A DNA stretch of 42,456 nucleotides from Okeania sp. SIO2B3 (GCF_010672525.1 NZ_JAAHGH010000015.1:54097-96552), one strand, 5' to 3'; counted from the stretch's first letter, positions 7,310 through 17,090 are shown. Notes: generated by a model from the sequence alone, not told the origin. Made by a program: numbers and translations.

Positions 7310-8491
7310 CTAAGAATTACTCTGACTAAAAGGTAAATCTTCATTAATTCTCTCCATTTCTAACTGTTCCATTTCATTCACTTGCCCAATGTAAGACAAG
7401 AAGATTTTTGACAAACGATTATGATAAAATTTATGCAAACTATGATTAGGTGTTGCTGGAAAACCACGCCGTTTTTTATGACGCCCACCAGCACCAGGGT
7501 CAAAAGTATTAATACCATGGTCGATCGCCCATTCTATCGGAGCATAATAACAAGCATCAAAATGTAAACAATCTATTTCATAGGTGCTGCCCCAGTAACG
7601 ACCGTAAAGGCGATCGCCCTTAGTAATACAAAACGACATTCCCACAGGTAAGCGGTCGTCCTCCTCACTGTAACCTGCCACAAATAATACTCGATGGCGA
7701 AAGTCGTGATGTAATTGTTCAAAAAATCGCTTCGTCAAATATTTACTACCCCACCAACCAAATTTATCGCAGGTACTCTCGTAAAAACTGTACATCTTAG
7801 AAAACAGAGCTTTTGGTATTTCATCTCCAGTAAAAGTCTGCATTTGTAAACCAGCTTTTCCTACTGCTTTGCGTTCCCGCTTAATATTACGACGTTGATT
7901 AGCATTAAATACTTTGAGATAGTCATCAAAAGTCTGATAACCTTGATTTTGCCAAATGTAACTATGGTGTACCCAACTGCTAAAACTATTACGTTGCAGT
8001 ATAGGATGCCATTCTGGATCGACATAGAGAAAATGACATCCAGAAATATTATGGCGATCGCAAAAACGATCAATTTCACTGACCATCAAGGCTGTCATTT
8101 CATCCTCATCCTCCCCAGGCGCGATTAAAAATCTATACCCCTCAGCAGGAGTAAAAGGAGACATTCCCAATAACTTTGGGTAATATTCAATACCTAAGCG
8201 GTAAGCTATATCGGCCCATTGATGGTCAAAAACAAATTCACCTTGACTGTGCCCCTTGATATAAAGTGGAGCTGCTGCTATCAATTGTCTATCTCGCCAT
8301 ACCGTTAAATGTTGGGGTAGCCATCCACTTCTACCACCCACACTACCAGAAGTTTCCATATTATGCAGCCAGTCCCATTCTAGGAAGGGAGTTTTTAAAG
8401 GTTGGGCTAGAGCATCCCACTCTGGTTTAGGGACTTCAGAAATTTTGCCAATCCAGGCTAGAGAATATTGGGGTTTAGGCTGTTGAATCAT
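7310..8491 (-). CDS. FemAB-like GNAT acyltransferase (PF04339/COG3146 family)
   Basis: This is a 393-residue protein of the COG3146/PF04339 family, predicted N-acyltransferases with a doubled GNAT-like fold. Family stretches seen are PFLEWDWLHNMETSGSVGG near the N-terminus (conserved F-L-x-W-x-W-L plus S-G-S), LPQHLTVWRDRQLIAAAPLY, a central FNANQRRNIKRERK, and the C-terminal block GRYWGSTYEIDCLHFDACYY with FDPGAGGRHKKRRGF. I place the start at the ATG at 8491, with GAGAG a few bases upstream, rather than the GTG six bases earlier. The substrate is not known. Confidence 0.8.
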   Translation of the reverse strand: MIQQPKPQYSLAWIGKISEVPKPEWDALAQPLKTPFLEWDWLHNMETSGSVGGRSGWLPQHLTVWRDRQLIAAAPLYIKGHSQGEFVFDHQWADIAYRLGIEYYPKLLGMSPFTPAEGYRFLIAPGEDEDEMTALMVSEIDRFCDRHNISGCHFLYVDPEWHPILQRNSFSSWVHHSYIWQNQGYQTFDDYLKVFNANQRRNIKRERKAVGKAGLQMQTFTGDEIPKALFSKMYSFYESTCDKFGWWGSKYLTKRFFEQLHHDFRHRVLFVAGYSEEDDRLPVGMSFCITKGDRLYGRYWGSTYEIDCLHFDACYYAPIEWAIDHGINTFDPGAGGRHKKRRGFPATPNHSLHKFYHNRLSKIFLSYIGQVNEMEQLEMERINEDLPFSQSNS

Positions 8492-8797
8492 TTTCACTCT
8501 CTTTGGCGTGTCCGATATCTAAGTTAATCTATTTGTGCATTTGTTGGGTGTGCTTGAAAAAGTAGTCAGGTAGGGGAGCCGTCGGATTGGCGACGTACAG
8601 CAGTTATAGCAATGAGCGCTGGTATATTTACAAATTGCAGGAGAGGCCAAATAGCTAAAAGTCTTATATTATCAGCAATTTATTTCCCCTTCCGGAGCTG
8701 TTGCCTGCGCACAGCGCTATATATCAAATCCAGTAGCATCGGGGGATGGGGAGATAGAGAAATATTGGTTCATTAATTGATAATTGATAATGGATAA

Positions 8798-9060
8798 TTG
8801 ATAATTACCTCGGGTTTTAACCGCTACGGAATTGAATATAAGGAAATATTATTTCTTTTCTTGGTCTCATGGATATGGCGAGGAGACCTCGCCATCCCAC
8901 CCAACGGGGAAGCTCCGAAGATAGAACTCCGTTCCGCTGTCGCGTTTCGCGTCAGCGTTGCGAAGCAAACGACCGCTGTCTTGGTCGATTGGATATGGCG
9001 AGGGGACCTCGCCATCCCTCGACCGCTTTTTTCCCCTTAAAAGGGGAGGCTTCAAGGCGC
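8798..9060 (+). repeat. Dispersed MITE-like repeat, copy 1
   Basis: The left end AATTACCTCGGGTTTTAACC is followed by GCTACGGAATTGAATATAAG, then two copies of a GATATGGCGAGG...CCTCGCCATCC palindromic module, and the right end CCTTAAAAGGGGAGGCTT. The same order of modules recurs at 39013-39147 and, inverted, at 40845-41035 and 18430-18553. No transposase is present. Confidence 0.75.
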
Positions 9061-9074
9061 GAATTATTTAATTT

Positions 9075-9163
9075 AGGACTTAGGCAGATACGCTATATAT
9101 AGTACTCATAACTATTGTCCAATAGTTACTTGACTCTATACACAGTGTCTTTGCGTAAGTCCT
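9075..9163. repeat. 89-bp inverted-repeat element (GGACTTACGC ends), copy 1
   Basis: It is bounded by AGGACTTAGGCA and TGCGTAAGTCCT, near-perfect inverted ends. It has the same length as the copy at 9530-9618. Confidence 0.75.
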
Positions 9164-9529
9164 GTAATTATTAATTATTAATTATTAATTATTAATTATT
9201 TGGTAATGGTTGAAAATGGAACATTTTTTTATATCGAATTAAATGGATTTGATATTATTCAACAGCTATCTTGACTTTTAGCTTGATGAGCGCAAGCCCT
9301 AATTAGCAAAAAGGTTATTCGACCTGTGTTGATTACTTAATAACTGAAGTGTTACCTAAGCATAGCATTAATGCATGGGAATTGGTATAATATATGTTGA
9401 TAATTCTATAATTACTTCAATCCCCCCATCCCCCCATCCCCCCATCTCCCCATCTCCCCCAACCATATAATAAGTATTCAAGCGAACATGATATGACTCG
9501 GTCTTCCTGACTACTAAATTGAAATGAAC

Positions 9530-9618
9530 AGGACTTACGCAGAGACTCTACATATAGCTAGGGCGAATACCATTCGCCCCTACAAATGGTGCTTTAAAAG
9601 TCAATTTGCGTAAGTCCT
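9530..9618. repeat. 89-bp inverted-repeat element (GGACTTACGC ends), copy 2
   Basis: It is bounded by AGGACTTACGCA and its complement TGCGTAAGTCCT, a perfect 12-bp match. It contains an internal GGGCGAATACCATTCGCCCC palindrome that also occurs, slightly varied, near 32633-32653. Confidence 0.85.
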
Positions 9619-9645
9619 GATGAAGTTATTCAACCGGATTTGATA

Positions 9646-10959
9646 TTATTCGTACCAAGCTTGTAATACCATTTTCTGTATTTCCATCAAAGGAATATTC
9701 TGCTGTCTGGCTAATGTGGCACAATCTTCATATTCAGGTTGCACATTCACAATTTGATTCCCCATCTTTGCCACTTTTAACCGTACTGCTCCATAGTCTG
9801 TCTGCACCTGATTAATTGTTCGCTCCAAAATAGCCCGTTTTTGAGTAGAGCGACGAATACCCAGAGTTGTAGTCTCTCGAAATATTACCTCCTCACAAGC
9901 AGACAACTTTTCCGGTAGACAAACAACAGTAAGTAGCACTCCTAACCTAGATTTTTTCATTGTCACAGGTTGGGTAAAAACATCTAATGCACCTACTGCA
10001 AATAAAGCATCAAAAGTATAAGCGATCGCTTGAGGAGTACAATCATCTATTTGAGTTTCCAACACCATTACAGTTTCCAGGTGTGGATGTGGGGAACTAG
10101 AAGAATCATATTCTGTAAGTTGAGAATGTGGAGTATTAACCTCCCCTGCTCCGATCCACAAACGTAGAATATTAGGAATAGCTAAATCCCGGGAACCCGC
10201 ACCCAAACCCACACATTGTAGAGACATTGACGGTGGCGAGCCAAAACTACTGGCCAGAGTACAAGCGATCGCGCTACCTGTAGGAGTACATAATTCTTTT
10301 TCAATGCCATTACTATAAATCGGAACCTGATGCAACTCCCAAAGTTTTAGCACTGCTGGTACAGGTACAGGTAACCGACCATGAGCCGCCCTCACAGTAC
10401 CCCCACCAGTGGGCAAAGGCGAACAATATAATTGGTCAATATTCAACCAATCGAATCCTAAACAAGTCCCCACTATATCAACAATGGCATCAGTTGCCCC
10501 TACTTCGTGAAAATGTACCTTCTCTGGGGCAATACCATGTACAGCACCTTCAGCTTCGGCCAATTTGTGAAATACAGCCAAACTCCAAGTTTCAGCACGT
10601 TGGGGCAATCCTGCTTTTTTGATTAATGCTTCAATTTCTGGCAAATGACGGTTGTGAGAATGATTGTGTTTTTCTGTACTTTGGTCATTTTCTGAATGGT
10701 GAGAATGATGATGGTGGTGGTCAAAAGTCAGAGGTTCACCTTTTTCAGGATTTGCAGAAGTTAGATTGACATGAAATTTCGTAGCTAGTAAACCATTACG
10801 ATGCACTTTTTCAGTGCTTAACTGATATTCCTGGGAAATGCCGAGAAGATTGAGTTTTTCTATCAGATATTCTAGGGGAACACCCGCATGAACTAAAGCA
10901 CCCAGACACATATCGCCCGCAATGCCAGTGGGACATTCAAGGTAAGCTATTTTTTTCAT
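9646..10959 (-). CDS. larC: Nickel pincer cofactor biosynthesis protein LarC (DUF111)
   Basis: LarC is the CTP-dependent cyclometallase that inserts nickel into the pyridinium-3,5-bisthiocarboxylate pincer used by lactate racemase and related enzymes. The 437-residue ORF opens with the family signature [16 protein letters not shown] (8-23) and contains the [16 protein letters not shown] motif, the [18 protein letters not shown] segment, CTPTGSAI, and the C-terminal [20 protein letters not shown] part. A His-rich loop (about residues 79-104) is typical for a nickel-handling protein. Unlike in lactobacilli, LarC1 and LarC2 are fused here in one frame with no programmed shift. larB and larE are not in the window, so they must lie elsewhere if the pathway is complete. 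Confidence 0.9.
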   Translation of the reverse strand: MKKIAYLECPTGIAGDMCLGALVHAGVPLEYLIEKLNLLGISQEYQLSTEKVHRNGLLATKFHVNLTSANPEKGEPLTFDHHHHHSHHSENDQSTEKHNHSHNRHLPEIEALIKKAGLPQRAETWSLAVFHKLAEAEGAVHGIAPEKVHFHEVGATDAIVDIVGTCLGFDWLNIDQLYCSPLPTGGGTVRAAHGRLPVPVPAVLKLWELHQVPIYSNGIEKELCTPTGSAIACTLASSFGSPPSMSLQCVGLGAGSRDLAIPNILRLWIGAGEVNTPHSQLTEYDSSSSPHPHLETVMVLETQIDDCTPQAIAYTFDALFAVGALDVFTQPVTMKKSRLGVLLTVVCLPEKLSACEEVIFRETTTLGIRRSTQKRAILERTINQVQTDYGAVRLKVAKMGNQIVNVQPEYEDCATLARQQNIPLMEIQKMVLQAWYE

Positions 10960-11328
10960 AAATTGAGTTAGGTGGTGGGTGGTATAGCACTACATCAATA
11001 GGTTACGACATTGATAAACCTTCAAACTCAGTCAGAGATTACTTCTGACTTCTGACTTGCGCTATAGGTGGTAGGTCTTAGGTGGTATAGCAGCAAATAG
11101 GTTAGGACATTAATTAGGTATAAAAAAATTGTCTAATATCCATAATTGAATTGCCAAATCTCGACCTTAGAAGATCGGATTTAATATGACCTATGGCGTA
11201 TAGCCTAAGTGGTAAAAGTTGAAATGGCAAGCCATCCCATAAAAAGCCTTCCTCCGCTACGCTAAAGGACGGGTCTTTGAACCCCATTTTTTGGCCAATT
11301 TTTCTATCTAAAATCTAAAATAAAAATT
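10960..11328. other. 369-bp divergent spacer
   Basis: The region lies between two divergently transcribed genes, so promoters are expected. It contains an imperfect direct repeat, GGTGGTATAGCA...TAGGTTA[C/G]GACATT, at about 10977-11015 and 11081-11114. A related TATAGCAG...GGTTAGGACA segment sits in the tandem repeat at the right end of the window. No gene is seen. Confidence 0.55.
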
Positions 11329-11985
11329 ATGGCAATATTCTATGAACTTCATCCTGATACACCCCAGCAAAGACGCGTAGAACAAATTATTAGCGATCTG
11401 AAAAATGGGGCAGTGATGCTTTATCCCACGGATACCGTTTACGCAATAGGTTGCGACCTTTATGCTAAATCCGCTGTGGAGCGAGTTAGACAAATTAAAC
11501 AACTGTCTAATGATAAACCTCTGACATTCCTCTGTTCCTCTCTGTCCAATATCGCCAATTATGCTATTGTGAGTGACTCAGCCTACCGAATCATCAAACG
11601 TTTAATTCCTGGCCCTTACACATTTGTGTTGCCTGCCACAAAGTTAGTCCCACGACTGGTGATGAGTCCTAAGCGAAAAACAACGGGTATTCGGGTTCCA
11701 GACAATCAATCTTGTTTGTCTTTGTTGGAAACTTTGGGCAATCCCATCATTTCAACATCAGCTCACATTACCAGTGATGCGGAAGGAATGGCCCCAGTAG
11801 ATGTAGGAGCAGTTACTGGTAAAGCAGAATTATTTGATTGTCTAGAAAATTTAGTGGACATTATTGTTGATGACGGTTCTGACCCTGGATATCAAGTATC
11901 TACTATCCTGGAATTAACTGGCCAAGAGCCAAATCTAATTAGGCAAGGTCTTGGAGTTGAAACTGTAACAGCTCTGATTGGTTAA
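11329..11985 (+). CDS. Sua5/YciO/YwlC-type threonylcarbamoyl-AMP synthase family protein
   Basis: The 218-residue protein has the YrdC-like fold signatures GAVMLYPTDTVYAIGCD (about 28-44), LSNDKPLTFLCSS (lysine contacting ATP/bicarbonate), PGPYTFVLPAT, TTGIRVPDN and PIISTSAH. The family makes L-threonylcarbamoyl-adenylate from threonine, bicarbonate and ATP for the tRNA t6A37 modification. It lacks the C-terminal Sua5 domain. Its start and the GCDLYAKSAVERV stretch look closer to the YciO branch, so the in vivo t6A role is likely but not certain. Confidence 0.82.
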   Translation: MAIFYELHPDTPQQRRVEQIISDLKNGAVMLYPTDTVYAIGCDLYAKSAVERVRQIKQLSNDKPLTFLCSSLSNIANYAIVSDSAYRIIKRLIPGPYTFVLPATKLVPRLVMSPKRKTTGIRVPDNQSCLSLLETLGNPIISTSAHITSDAEGMAPVDVGAVTGKAELFDCLENLVDIIVDDGSDPGYQVSTILELTGQEPNLIRQGLGVETVTALIG

Positions 11986-12542
11986 TATAGCAGGAGGCAG
12001 AAGGCAAAATCTGGCTCTGTACGGAGGTTCCATGCAACTTCCCTACTCCTTGCTCCCTACTTCCTACTCCCTAATATTTAAAGAGACATGATATTAGGTA
12101 GTAGGTCCTAAGATTTTCCCTTCTTCCCTCTCTCTTCCTTCTTCCTTCTTCCCTCTACCCTCTTCCTTCTTCCATAAAACCTACGACTGTGCCACTTGTG
12201 TTTTTGTTACACGGGTGGCACTGCCAATTTGAATATTGTCACAGTCTCTTTGAGTTGGATAATTCTGTTAAGTAAAGTTCTGATTTTCAACGTATATATA
12301 GCTTTCGTTCGTTTTAGACCTAAATCCGGAAAATATACTTTTGATAGTGAACTCCAGAATTGGTTAGTAACAGAAAAACCACATCATAAAAGTGTAACCT
12401 TCCTCCACAAATAGTTGGGTGAACTTTCCTATAGTCGTAAGTGTAGAGGAAAGAAAGGAATCACACAGATTTCAACCAACACTTAATCACTCTACATGAT
12501 TACTTCGTACACCTACTGTGCATTATCCAAAGGTAAAATCAA
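11986..12542. other. 557-bp leader region upstream of the hetZ-family gene
   Basis: Pyrimidine-rich short repeats related to the TTCTTCC heptamer occupy about 12040-12075 and 12117-12172. The 370 bp nearest the gene (12173-12542) are ordinary AT-rich sequence and probably carry its promoter and a long leader. A 72-codon frame at 12196-12414 has no recognisable features and I do not call it. Confidence 0.5.
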
Positions 12543-13784
12543 ATGACTGTTAAGATTGCTCACTCCCCCAACTCCCTGAACACAAACACTGCTATCGCTC
12601 CAGAAGTTAACAACAGCAAAGTTGAAGATCGCACTACAGCGAATACTGTACTAGAAATGAATACTGAAACTTTAGCTGCTGTAGTTTTGCAAGAATTACA
12701 AGATACTTTGAAAACTAAGCCAGCAAAAGTTGAAACTGTCACCTTTCGCATCGCCCAAGAAGTAGAGCGTATTTGCCAAAAGAGTAATCGGATTCAAAAT
12801 TCTGGTGAAGTTCAATCTTGGCAACTTAGTTTGGCTCGTCATCGCTGGCAAAAGTGCGTACAATACTACAAACTTGGTTCTAAGCAAGGTCGGGTAGAAT
12901 TACACTCTCTACTTGCTTCTATGATTTATCGTCATATTGCTTCTTTTAGAGCACAGTTAAGTTTCCAAGGTCGCTATAACTTAATTGAGGATTTTCTGCA
13001 AGGTTTTTATATTGAGTCTCTACGAGCTTTCCGTCGGGAACACTCCCTCGATCAAGACTATACTCCTAGAGTGAAATTAGAATTAGCAGAATATATGGCA
13101 TTTACTGAACAGTACGCCAAGCGTCAAATAGGTTTGCCTGGCCGAAATCGTCAAAGATTGATTGTACTCCGCGCTCAAAGTTTTGCTAAGGGTCAACCCC
13201 CTGAAACTTCTCTTGATATTGAAATGGCAGTTGAGTCTCCCAAAGGTGAAGATGCAGAAGCTTTTAGTCGGTCTTCTGCTGTGCAACAGGTACGGGAGCA
13301 AATGGTTTCTGAAGCTGTTGACCCTGCTGAAGCTGTATTACGCGATCGCGTAGTTTCTGAATTAATCAATTACTTTGAAGCTCAAGGTCAAGACCAATGT
13401 ATTGATTATCTGCGTCTCAAATTGCAAGATTATCAAGCATCTGATATTGATAAGGAGCTAGGTTTAACTTCTCGTCAACGGGATTATTTACAACAACGTT
13501 TTAAGTATCATGTTGAAAAATTTGCTTGTTCTAAAAATTGGAAGTTAGTGCATCAATGGTTAGGTGCTGATATTGACCAAAAATTAGGTATGACTTCTGA
13601 TAAATGGGAAGCTTTCCAAGCAACTCTTTCTCCTGAACAACAGCAAATTTTACAACTCAAGCGCAATGGTGAAGATGAACAAGCGATCGCGAAGACTATT
13701 AAATGTACTCCGAAACAGTTACAAAAACGTTGGGCAAAATTGTTGGATATGGCTTGGGTATTTCGCAATAACGACCAAAGTTAG
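12543..13784 (+). CDS. hetZ: HetZ family protein
   Basis: The 413-residue protein matches what I know of HetZ, a DNA-binding regulator needed early in heterocyst commitment in Anabaena and present also in filamentous cyanobacteria without heterocysts. Recognisable conserved stretches are SWQLSLARHRWQKCVQYYKL, GRYNLIEDFLQGFYIESLRA, LELAEYMAFTEQYAKRQI, LPGRNRQRLIVLRAQSF, LTSRQRDYLQQRFKYHVEKF and a C-terminal sigma-region-4-like helix-turn-helix (PEQQQILQLKRNGEDEQAIA followed by KTIKCTPKQLQKRWAKLLDM). The first 45 residues are a variable linker. The patU3 gene that follows hetZ in Anabaena is not present; the next gene encodes a PHP protein. A GCGATCGC site lies inside the coding region. Whether this organism differentiates cells cannot be told from the window. 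Confidence 0.75.
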   Translation: MTVKIAHSPNSLNTNTAIAPEVNNSKVEDRTTANTVLEMNTETLAAVVLQELQDTLKTKPAKVETVTFRIAQEVERICQKSNRIQNSGEVQSWQLSLARHRWQKCVQYYKLGSKQGRVELHSLLASMIYRHIASFRAQLSFQGRYNLIEDFLQGFYIESLRAFRREHSLDQDYTPRVKLELAEYMAFTEQYAKRQIGLPGRNRQRLIVLRAQSFAKGQPPETSLDIEMAVESPKGEDAEAFSRSSAVQQVREQMVSEAVDPAEAVLRDRVVSELINYFEAQGQDQCIDYLRLKLQDYQASDIDKELGLTSRQRDYLQQRFKYHVEKFACSKNWKLVHQWLGADIDQKLGMTSDKWEAFQATLSPEQQQILQLKRNGEDEQAIAKTIKCTPKQLQKRWAKLLDMAWVFRNNDQS

Positions 13785-14393
13785 TATGGTATTAAAAATG
13801 AAACAGATTCTTTTTACTCATCCATCAATTAAAGTTTGCGATATGGGTCATCCTGCTTCTGTCTAGGGTGGGCATTGCCCACCTTACGGAAGTCAGAAGT
13901 TAGAAGTTAGAAGTGAAATTAGTATTACATTCAGTCTGTTGAGGATTTTTATGTTATTTAAAATACAAATAAATTGGGACTAATATAGTGTTCATATCGG
14001 CAATTATTATTAGATTTAGTAGCCAGTAACCAGTTAGAGGAGTTGTTTGATTAGCGACGTACAGTAGTCATTAACTATTTTGAATTTAGCATTACCACTC
14101 CATCAAATAATGAAGATGTTTTAACTATAGCCAATTACCAATTATCAGTTATAAATTACCAATTACTTACTTTTACAGATACAATCAGTATTTAACCACA
14201 CATAATTTAATAAGTATAAATACTCTCTTATTTTCCGATAAAATTTTTCCCATCATTACCATAAAATTAATACTATTTAATCAATTAGATATTTTTAAAT
14301 ATAAAATTTTAATATATTAGTTAGCTAGAGCTAATTAGCAGTTTTGGATAAAAATTAGATATATTGGATTAAAGTAACGATTTATTAAAATAT
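13785..14393. other. 609-bp AT-rich spacer with a hairpin
   Basis: No gene is seen. A perfect hairpin GGTGGGCA/TGCCCACC lies at 13867-13883, just after the hetZ-family gene, but it has no T-run. The remainder is AT-rich, with a short segment (GCGACGTACAGTAGT, around 14054) that also occurs near 8590. Confidence 0.55.
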
Positions 14394-15107
14394 ATGTCTA
14401 TCAATATAGCCTTGGCTCCTGATTGGACTAACCGAGTGGCCAAGAACTACTCTCAAATTAAGCAAATCTTTGAAACTATTGATGCTCATAGCTGTCCATA
14501 CTCTTATAACTTTCATCTGCATACAATTTACTCGGATGGACAGTTAAAACCTGAGAGTTTGATAGAACAAGCAATTGCGATCGGCCTTAAAGGTTTGGCC
14601 ATTACCGATCATCATACTGTTGCTGGTTATCAAGTAGCTAAAAGTTGGTTAGAAAATTGGAAATCTACTAATGAAGACTGCGAGCATTTAACACCGACTT
14701 TGTGGAGTGGAGTAGAAATTAACGCCAACTTAATTAATATTGAGGTACATATTCTAGGATATGGCTTTAACCCAGAACACTCATGTCTGCAGCCTTATTT
14801 GACAGGAAAAGCTGCTCAAGGTCAAGAATATCAAGCAGATAATGTTATTGCTGCTATTCAACAAGCTGGTGGTTTGGCCGTACTTGCTCATCCCTGTCGT
14901 TATAAGCGTTCTGCTACCGATCTAATCAAAGCAGCAGCTAAGTTAGGTATTGATGGTGTAGAAACTTACTACGGTTATACTCACACTAAACCCTGGTATC
15001 CTAGCCCAAAACAAACAGAACAAGTGAAACAACTCAGTGCTACTTATGGTCTACTTAATACCTGTGGTACTGATACTCATGGAAAAAATCTTTTAGTACG
15101 TTTATAG
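14394..15107 (+). CDS. PHP-domain metal-dependent phosphoesterase
   Basis: The 237-residue protein has the PHP fold signature of the RNase AM / TrpH (COG0613) type. It has a FHLHTIYSDG motif (about 41-50; two His and an Asp for the metal site), GLKGLAITDHHTVAGY (second His pair), a conserved WSGVEINAN, a VEVHILGY-like IEVHILGYGF, VLAHPCRY, and the C-terminal CGTDTHGKN (Asp-x-His). Such proteins hydrolyse phosphoesters such as nucleoside bisphosphates or short RNA ends with a tri-metal centre. It is close to the usual length. It stands alone 609 bp after the hetZ-family gene, so linkage to it is uncertain. Confidence 0.85.
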   Translation: MSINIALAPDWTNRVAKNYSQIKQIFETIDAHSCPYSYNFHLHTIYSDGQLKPESLIEQAIAIGLKGLAITDHHTVAGYQVAKSWLENWKSTNEDCEHLTPTLWSGVEINANLINIEVHILGYGFNPEHSCLQPYLTGKAAQGQEYQADNVIAAIQQAGGLAVLAHPCRYKRSATDLIKAAAKLGIDGVETYYGYTHTKPWYPSPKQTEQVKQLSATYGLLNTCGTDTHGKNLLVRL

Positions 15108-15317
15108 GGTGGGAATACCTCTACCCCACCCCAATAGTTAATTAAAGCTGTATTGACATACTCCTGACTTTGTACTTAGGCAAAACTGTAGAATTTAATC
15201 CGCGTGCGGAGTCACTGTTTATACACCAGGGTCTTCTACCTGTATTTTTGTTAGACTTGTTGCTTATTCTATTATGAACTTCCTTTACTAGAGTTCACGG
15301 AAATTATTACTGTTTCT

Positions 15318-15372
15318 GTTGACATACTCCCGACGTTGCGCATAGCGCGACAACGCGGGATTCTTCAGTCAT
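15318..15372 (-). mobile_element. Relic right end of an IS200/IS605-type element
   Basis: Read on the minus strand, GAATCCCGC, a stem-loop and GTCGGGAGTATGTCAA parallel GAATCCCGCATCATAATC...GCCGGGAGTATGTCAA at 26219-26262, the right end of the tnpB element inside xisH. No transposase ORF remains beside it, so it is a remnant or a mini-element. The left limit is unknown. Confidence 0.55.
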
Positions 15373-16032
15373 AAAAAAAAATGACCGCTGTTTTAACAGA
15401 GGTGATGTCCTCCCCCTGTGTTGACGTTGATAATAACATGCATACCTCCTAGCTTGTCAAGGATATAGGAAGGTTTTATTTGTGGAGGTATCCGACTATT
15501 GGCCCTGGCTTTCCCATACGACGATCCCCTTCGGGAGAGCGCGGGACTTCCCGCCAGGGAAGTTAAATTGAATTGCCAGGCCTCTTTATTTTAGTTAAAG
15601 GGGTCTGCTGTTTTTTTAGCTTCCATTTGCTATCATGATTGTTGTCACAAGCATTACCCCAAAGCTCATTAGCAACAAAACAATTCCTAGAGATATTGAT
15701 TGGCCAAGATGTAATGATGATTTTGATACTCTCATAATTTTTGTAAAAGTTTTTTAAATTGATGTATTTAGGATAACAAGTGTTGTAAGAATTCGAGGCA
15801 AATGTTAATATTTTGTGATTAAACGTATATTTTCTTTATATTAATCTCACCAATTTTTCATCTTGATTTCCACTATTCAACTAGAAAACTAAGAAGAGCG
15901 AGTGAGATCAAATCTATTTATAGCAGTTTTGGAGTTGATGAGATACAAAGTTTTACGAGTTTAGGAAATAGGGAATTAGAGTTTTCCTAACTTATGCAAG
16001 AAATCTAATTATTTTGGCCAAGGACAAAAGTA

Positions 16033-16053
16033 GTGGGAGCATCTTGCTCCCAC
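16033..16053. repeat. Perfect hairpin GTGGGAGCA-TCT-TGCTCCCAC
   Basis: A 9-bp perfect stem with a 3-nt loop lies 52 bp past the end of the minus-strand response regulator gene. The same word, with one end altered, recurs at 32403-32421. It could help terminate transcription but has no T-run, so a dispersed repeat is equally likely. Confidence 0.5.
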
Positions 16054-16104
16054 GAAGCGCCGTTGTTCATCCTCTTCTACCATTACACGAGCAGGACTAT
16101 CATA

Positions 16105-16797
16105 TTATTTAGTTAACCCATGTTCTAGAGCATAACGAACTAATTCTGTGCGGCTGTTTGTACCAGTTTTAGTAAATAGTCTACTCACATATTTTTCTAC
16201 ATTGCGGACACTGGTGTTTAGGTCTCTAGCTATTTCTTTATTCATTAGTCCTCTGGCTACTAAATCTAAAACACTTTGTTCTCTTGGGGTTAAATCTATT
16301 TTAATTGGTGATGGGGTTTGAGCGATCGTATTTTTACCCATCAACATGGCTTTAATTTCGGCAATTTGACTTGCTAAAACAGCTATATCTGAAGTATTTT
16401 CACCTTCATTGGTGGTTTTCGCTACCATTCTACGTTCTAACAAATTTTCGACTATAGCTACTAACTCTTCAGGATCGAAGGGTTTAGAGAGGTAAGCATC
16501 ACAACCTGCTTGATAACCTTGAATGCGGTCTGTAGTCATTCCTTTGGCTGTCAAAAATACTACTGGTAAAGCTTTAAATCTTGGATCTTCTCGTAATTTT
16601 TGCAGAAATTGATAGCCATCTATTTGAGGCATCATAATATCTGTAATTACTAAGTCCGGTAAATATGATTGTAGGATATCCCATCCTTCATTGGCATTAC
16701 TAGCAACGTCTACATTAAATCCACTATCTTCTAAATAAGCTTGTACGGCTTCCCGTAATCCTGGTTCATCATCCACTAATAATATTTTTCCTGACAT
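16105..16797 (-). CDS. NarL/LuxR-type response regulator, Rre1/Ycf29-like
   Basis: This is a 230-residue response regulator. The receiver domain has the acidic pair D9-D10 (LVDDEPG), the phospho-accepting D53 in DLVITDIMMPQIDGYQF, T83 and K105 in YLSKPFDPEEL. A linker is followed by a LuxR helix-turn-helix (about 168-230) with LTPREQSVLDLVARGLMNKE and NVEKYVSRLFTKTGTNSRTE. The receiver and linker wording is that of the Ycf29/Rre1 group shared by cyanobacteria and red-lineage plastids, a stress-response regulator paired with Hik2/Hik34 in Synechocystis. I choose the ATG at 16797, preceded by GAGGA 11 bases upstream. An in-frame ATG 51 bp earlier lacks a ribosome site and adds a non-conserved tail. 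Confidence 0.88.
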   Translation of the reverse strand: MSGKILLVDDEPGLREAVQAYLEDSGFNVDVASNANEGWDILQSYLPDLVITDIMMPQIDGYQFLQKLREDPRFKALPVVFLTAKGMTTDRIQGYQAGCDAYLSKPFDPEELVAIVENLLERRMVAKTTNEGENTSDIAVLASQIAEIKAMLMGKNTIAQTPSPIKIDLTPREQSVLDLVARGLMNKEIARDLNTSVRNVEKYVSRLFTKTGTNSRTELVRYALEHGLTK

Positions 16798-16977
16798 TTT
16801 TAATTTTTCCTCTAGCACATTTTCGGCTTGAATTGTTTGAGATATCATAATTTATTTTAGTTTTACTACTTTTTTATAATTTAGCTAATTTTCATTATTA
16901 AAGGGGTGAAAATAATATAAGGTTAACAATACTTGATTAAAATTTGTTTTTGTGGTATTGTGCTGTGCGCAGGCAAC

Positions 16978-17090
16978 AGCGGTGCGACCCCGCGACGACG
17001 CCAGTCGCAAGCGGTCGGACCCCGCGACGACGCCAGTCGCAAGGGAACGCTGACCAAGAGAGGGAACGCCGACCAAGAGAGGGAATGCGC
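16978..17090. repeat. GC-rich repeat, two tandem units
   Basis: The word GACCCCGCGACGACGCCAGT followed by CGCAAG appears twice, and is followed by two GACCAAGAGAGGGAA words. The same module in single copy is inserted inside tnpB at 25202-25252. Base composition is far from the AT-rich surroundings. Confidence 0.8.

Larger units (their letters stand above)
8498..9645. other. 1.1-kb non-coding spacer packed with dispersed repeats
   Basis: The spacer contains a long member of a dispersed element (about 8798-9060), two 89-bp elements with GGACTTACGCA-type inverted ends (9075-9163 and 9530-9618), an ATTAATT heptamer tract (9165-9200), a segment shared with 1708-1765, and a C-rich tandem tract at 9420-9462. 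The short frames on both strands of 8798-9102 lie inside the dispersed element and are not genes. Confidence 0.75.
15108..16104. other. 997-bp spacer with IS200/IS605 terminus relics
   Basis: A GGTGGG...CCCCACC hairpin follows the PHP gene (about 15108-15132). Two copies of the word TGACATACTCC (about 15155 and 15323) match the complement of the right end of the tnpB element seen at 26250-26262. 16033-16053 is a perfect hairpin, GTGGGAGCA/TGCTCCCAC. No intact gene is seen. The GC-rich stretch 15500-15560 contains further palindromes. Confidence 0.6.

Noticed and set aside
8798-9102. Overlapping short frames on both strands
   Set aside because: They all lie inside the dispersed repeat element and repeat its palindromic modules.
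12196-12414. 72-codon frame upstream of the hetZ-family gene
   Set aside because: No ribosome site, no recognisable motif, and it lies in the expected promoter/leader region.
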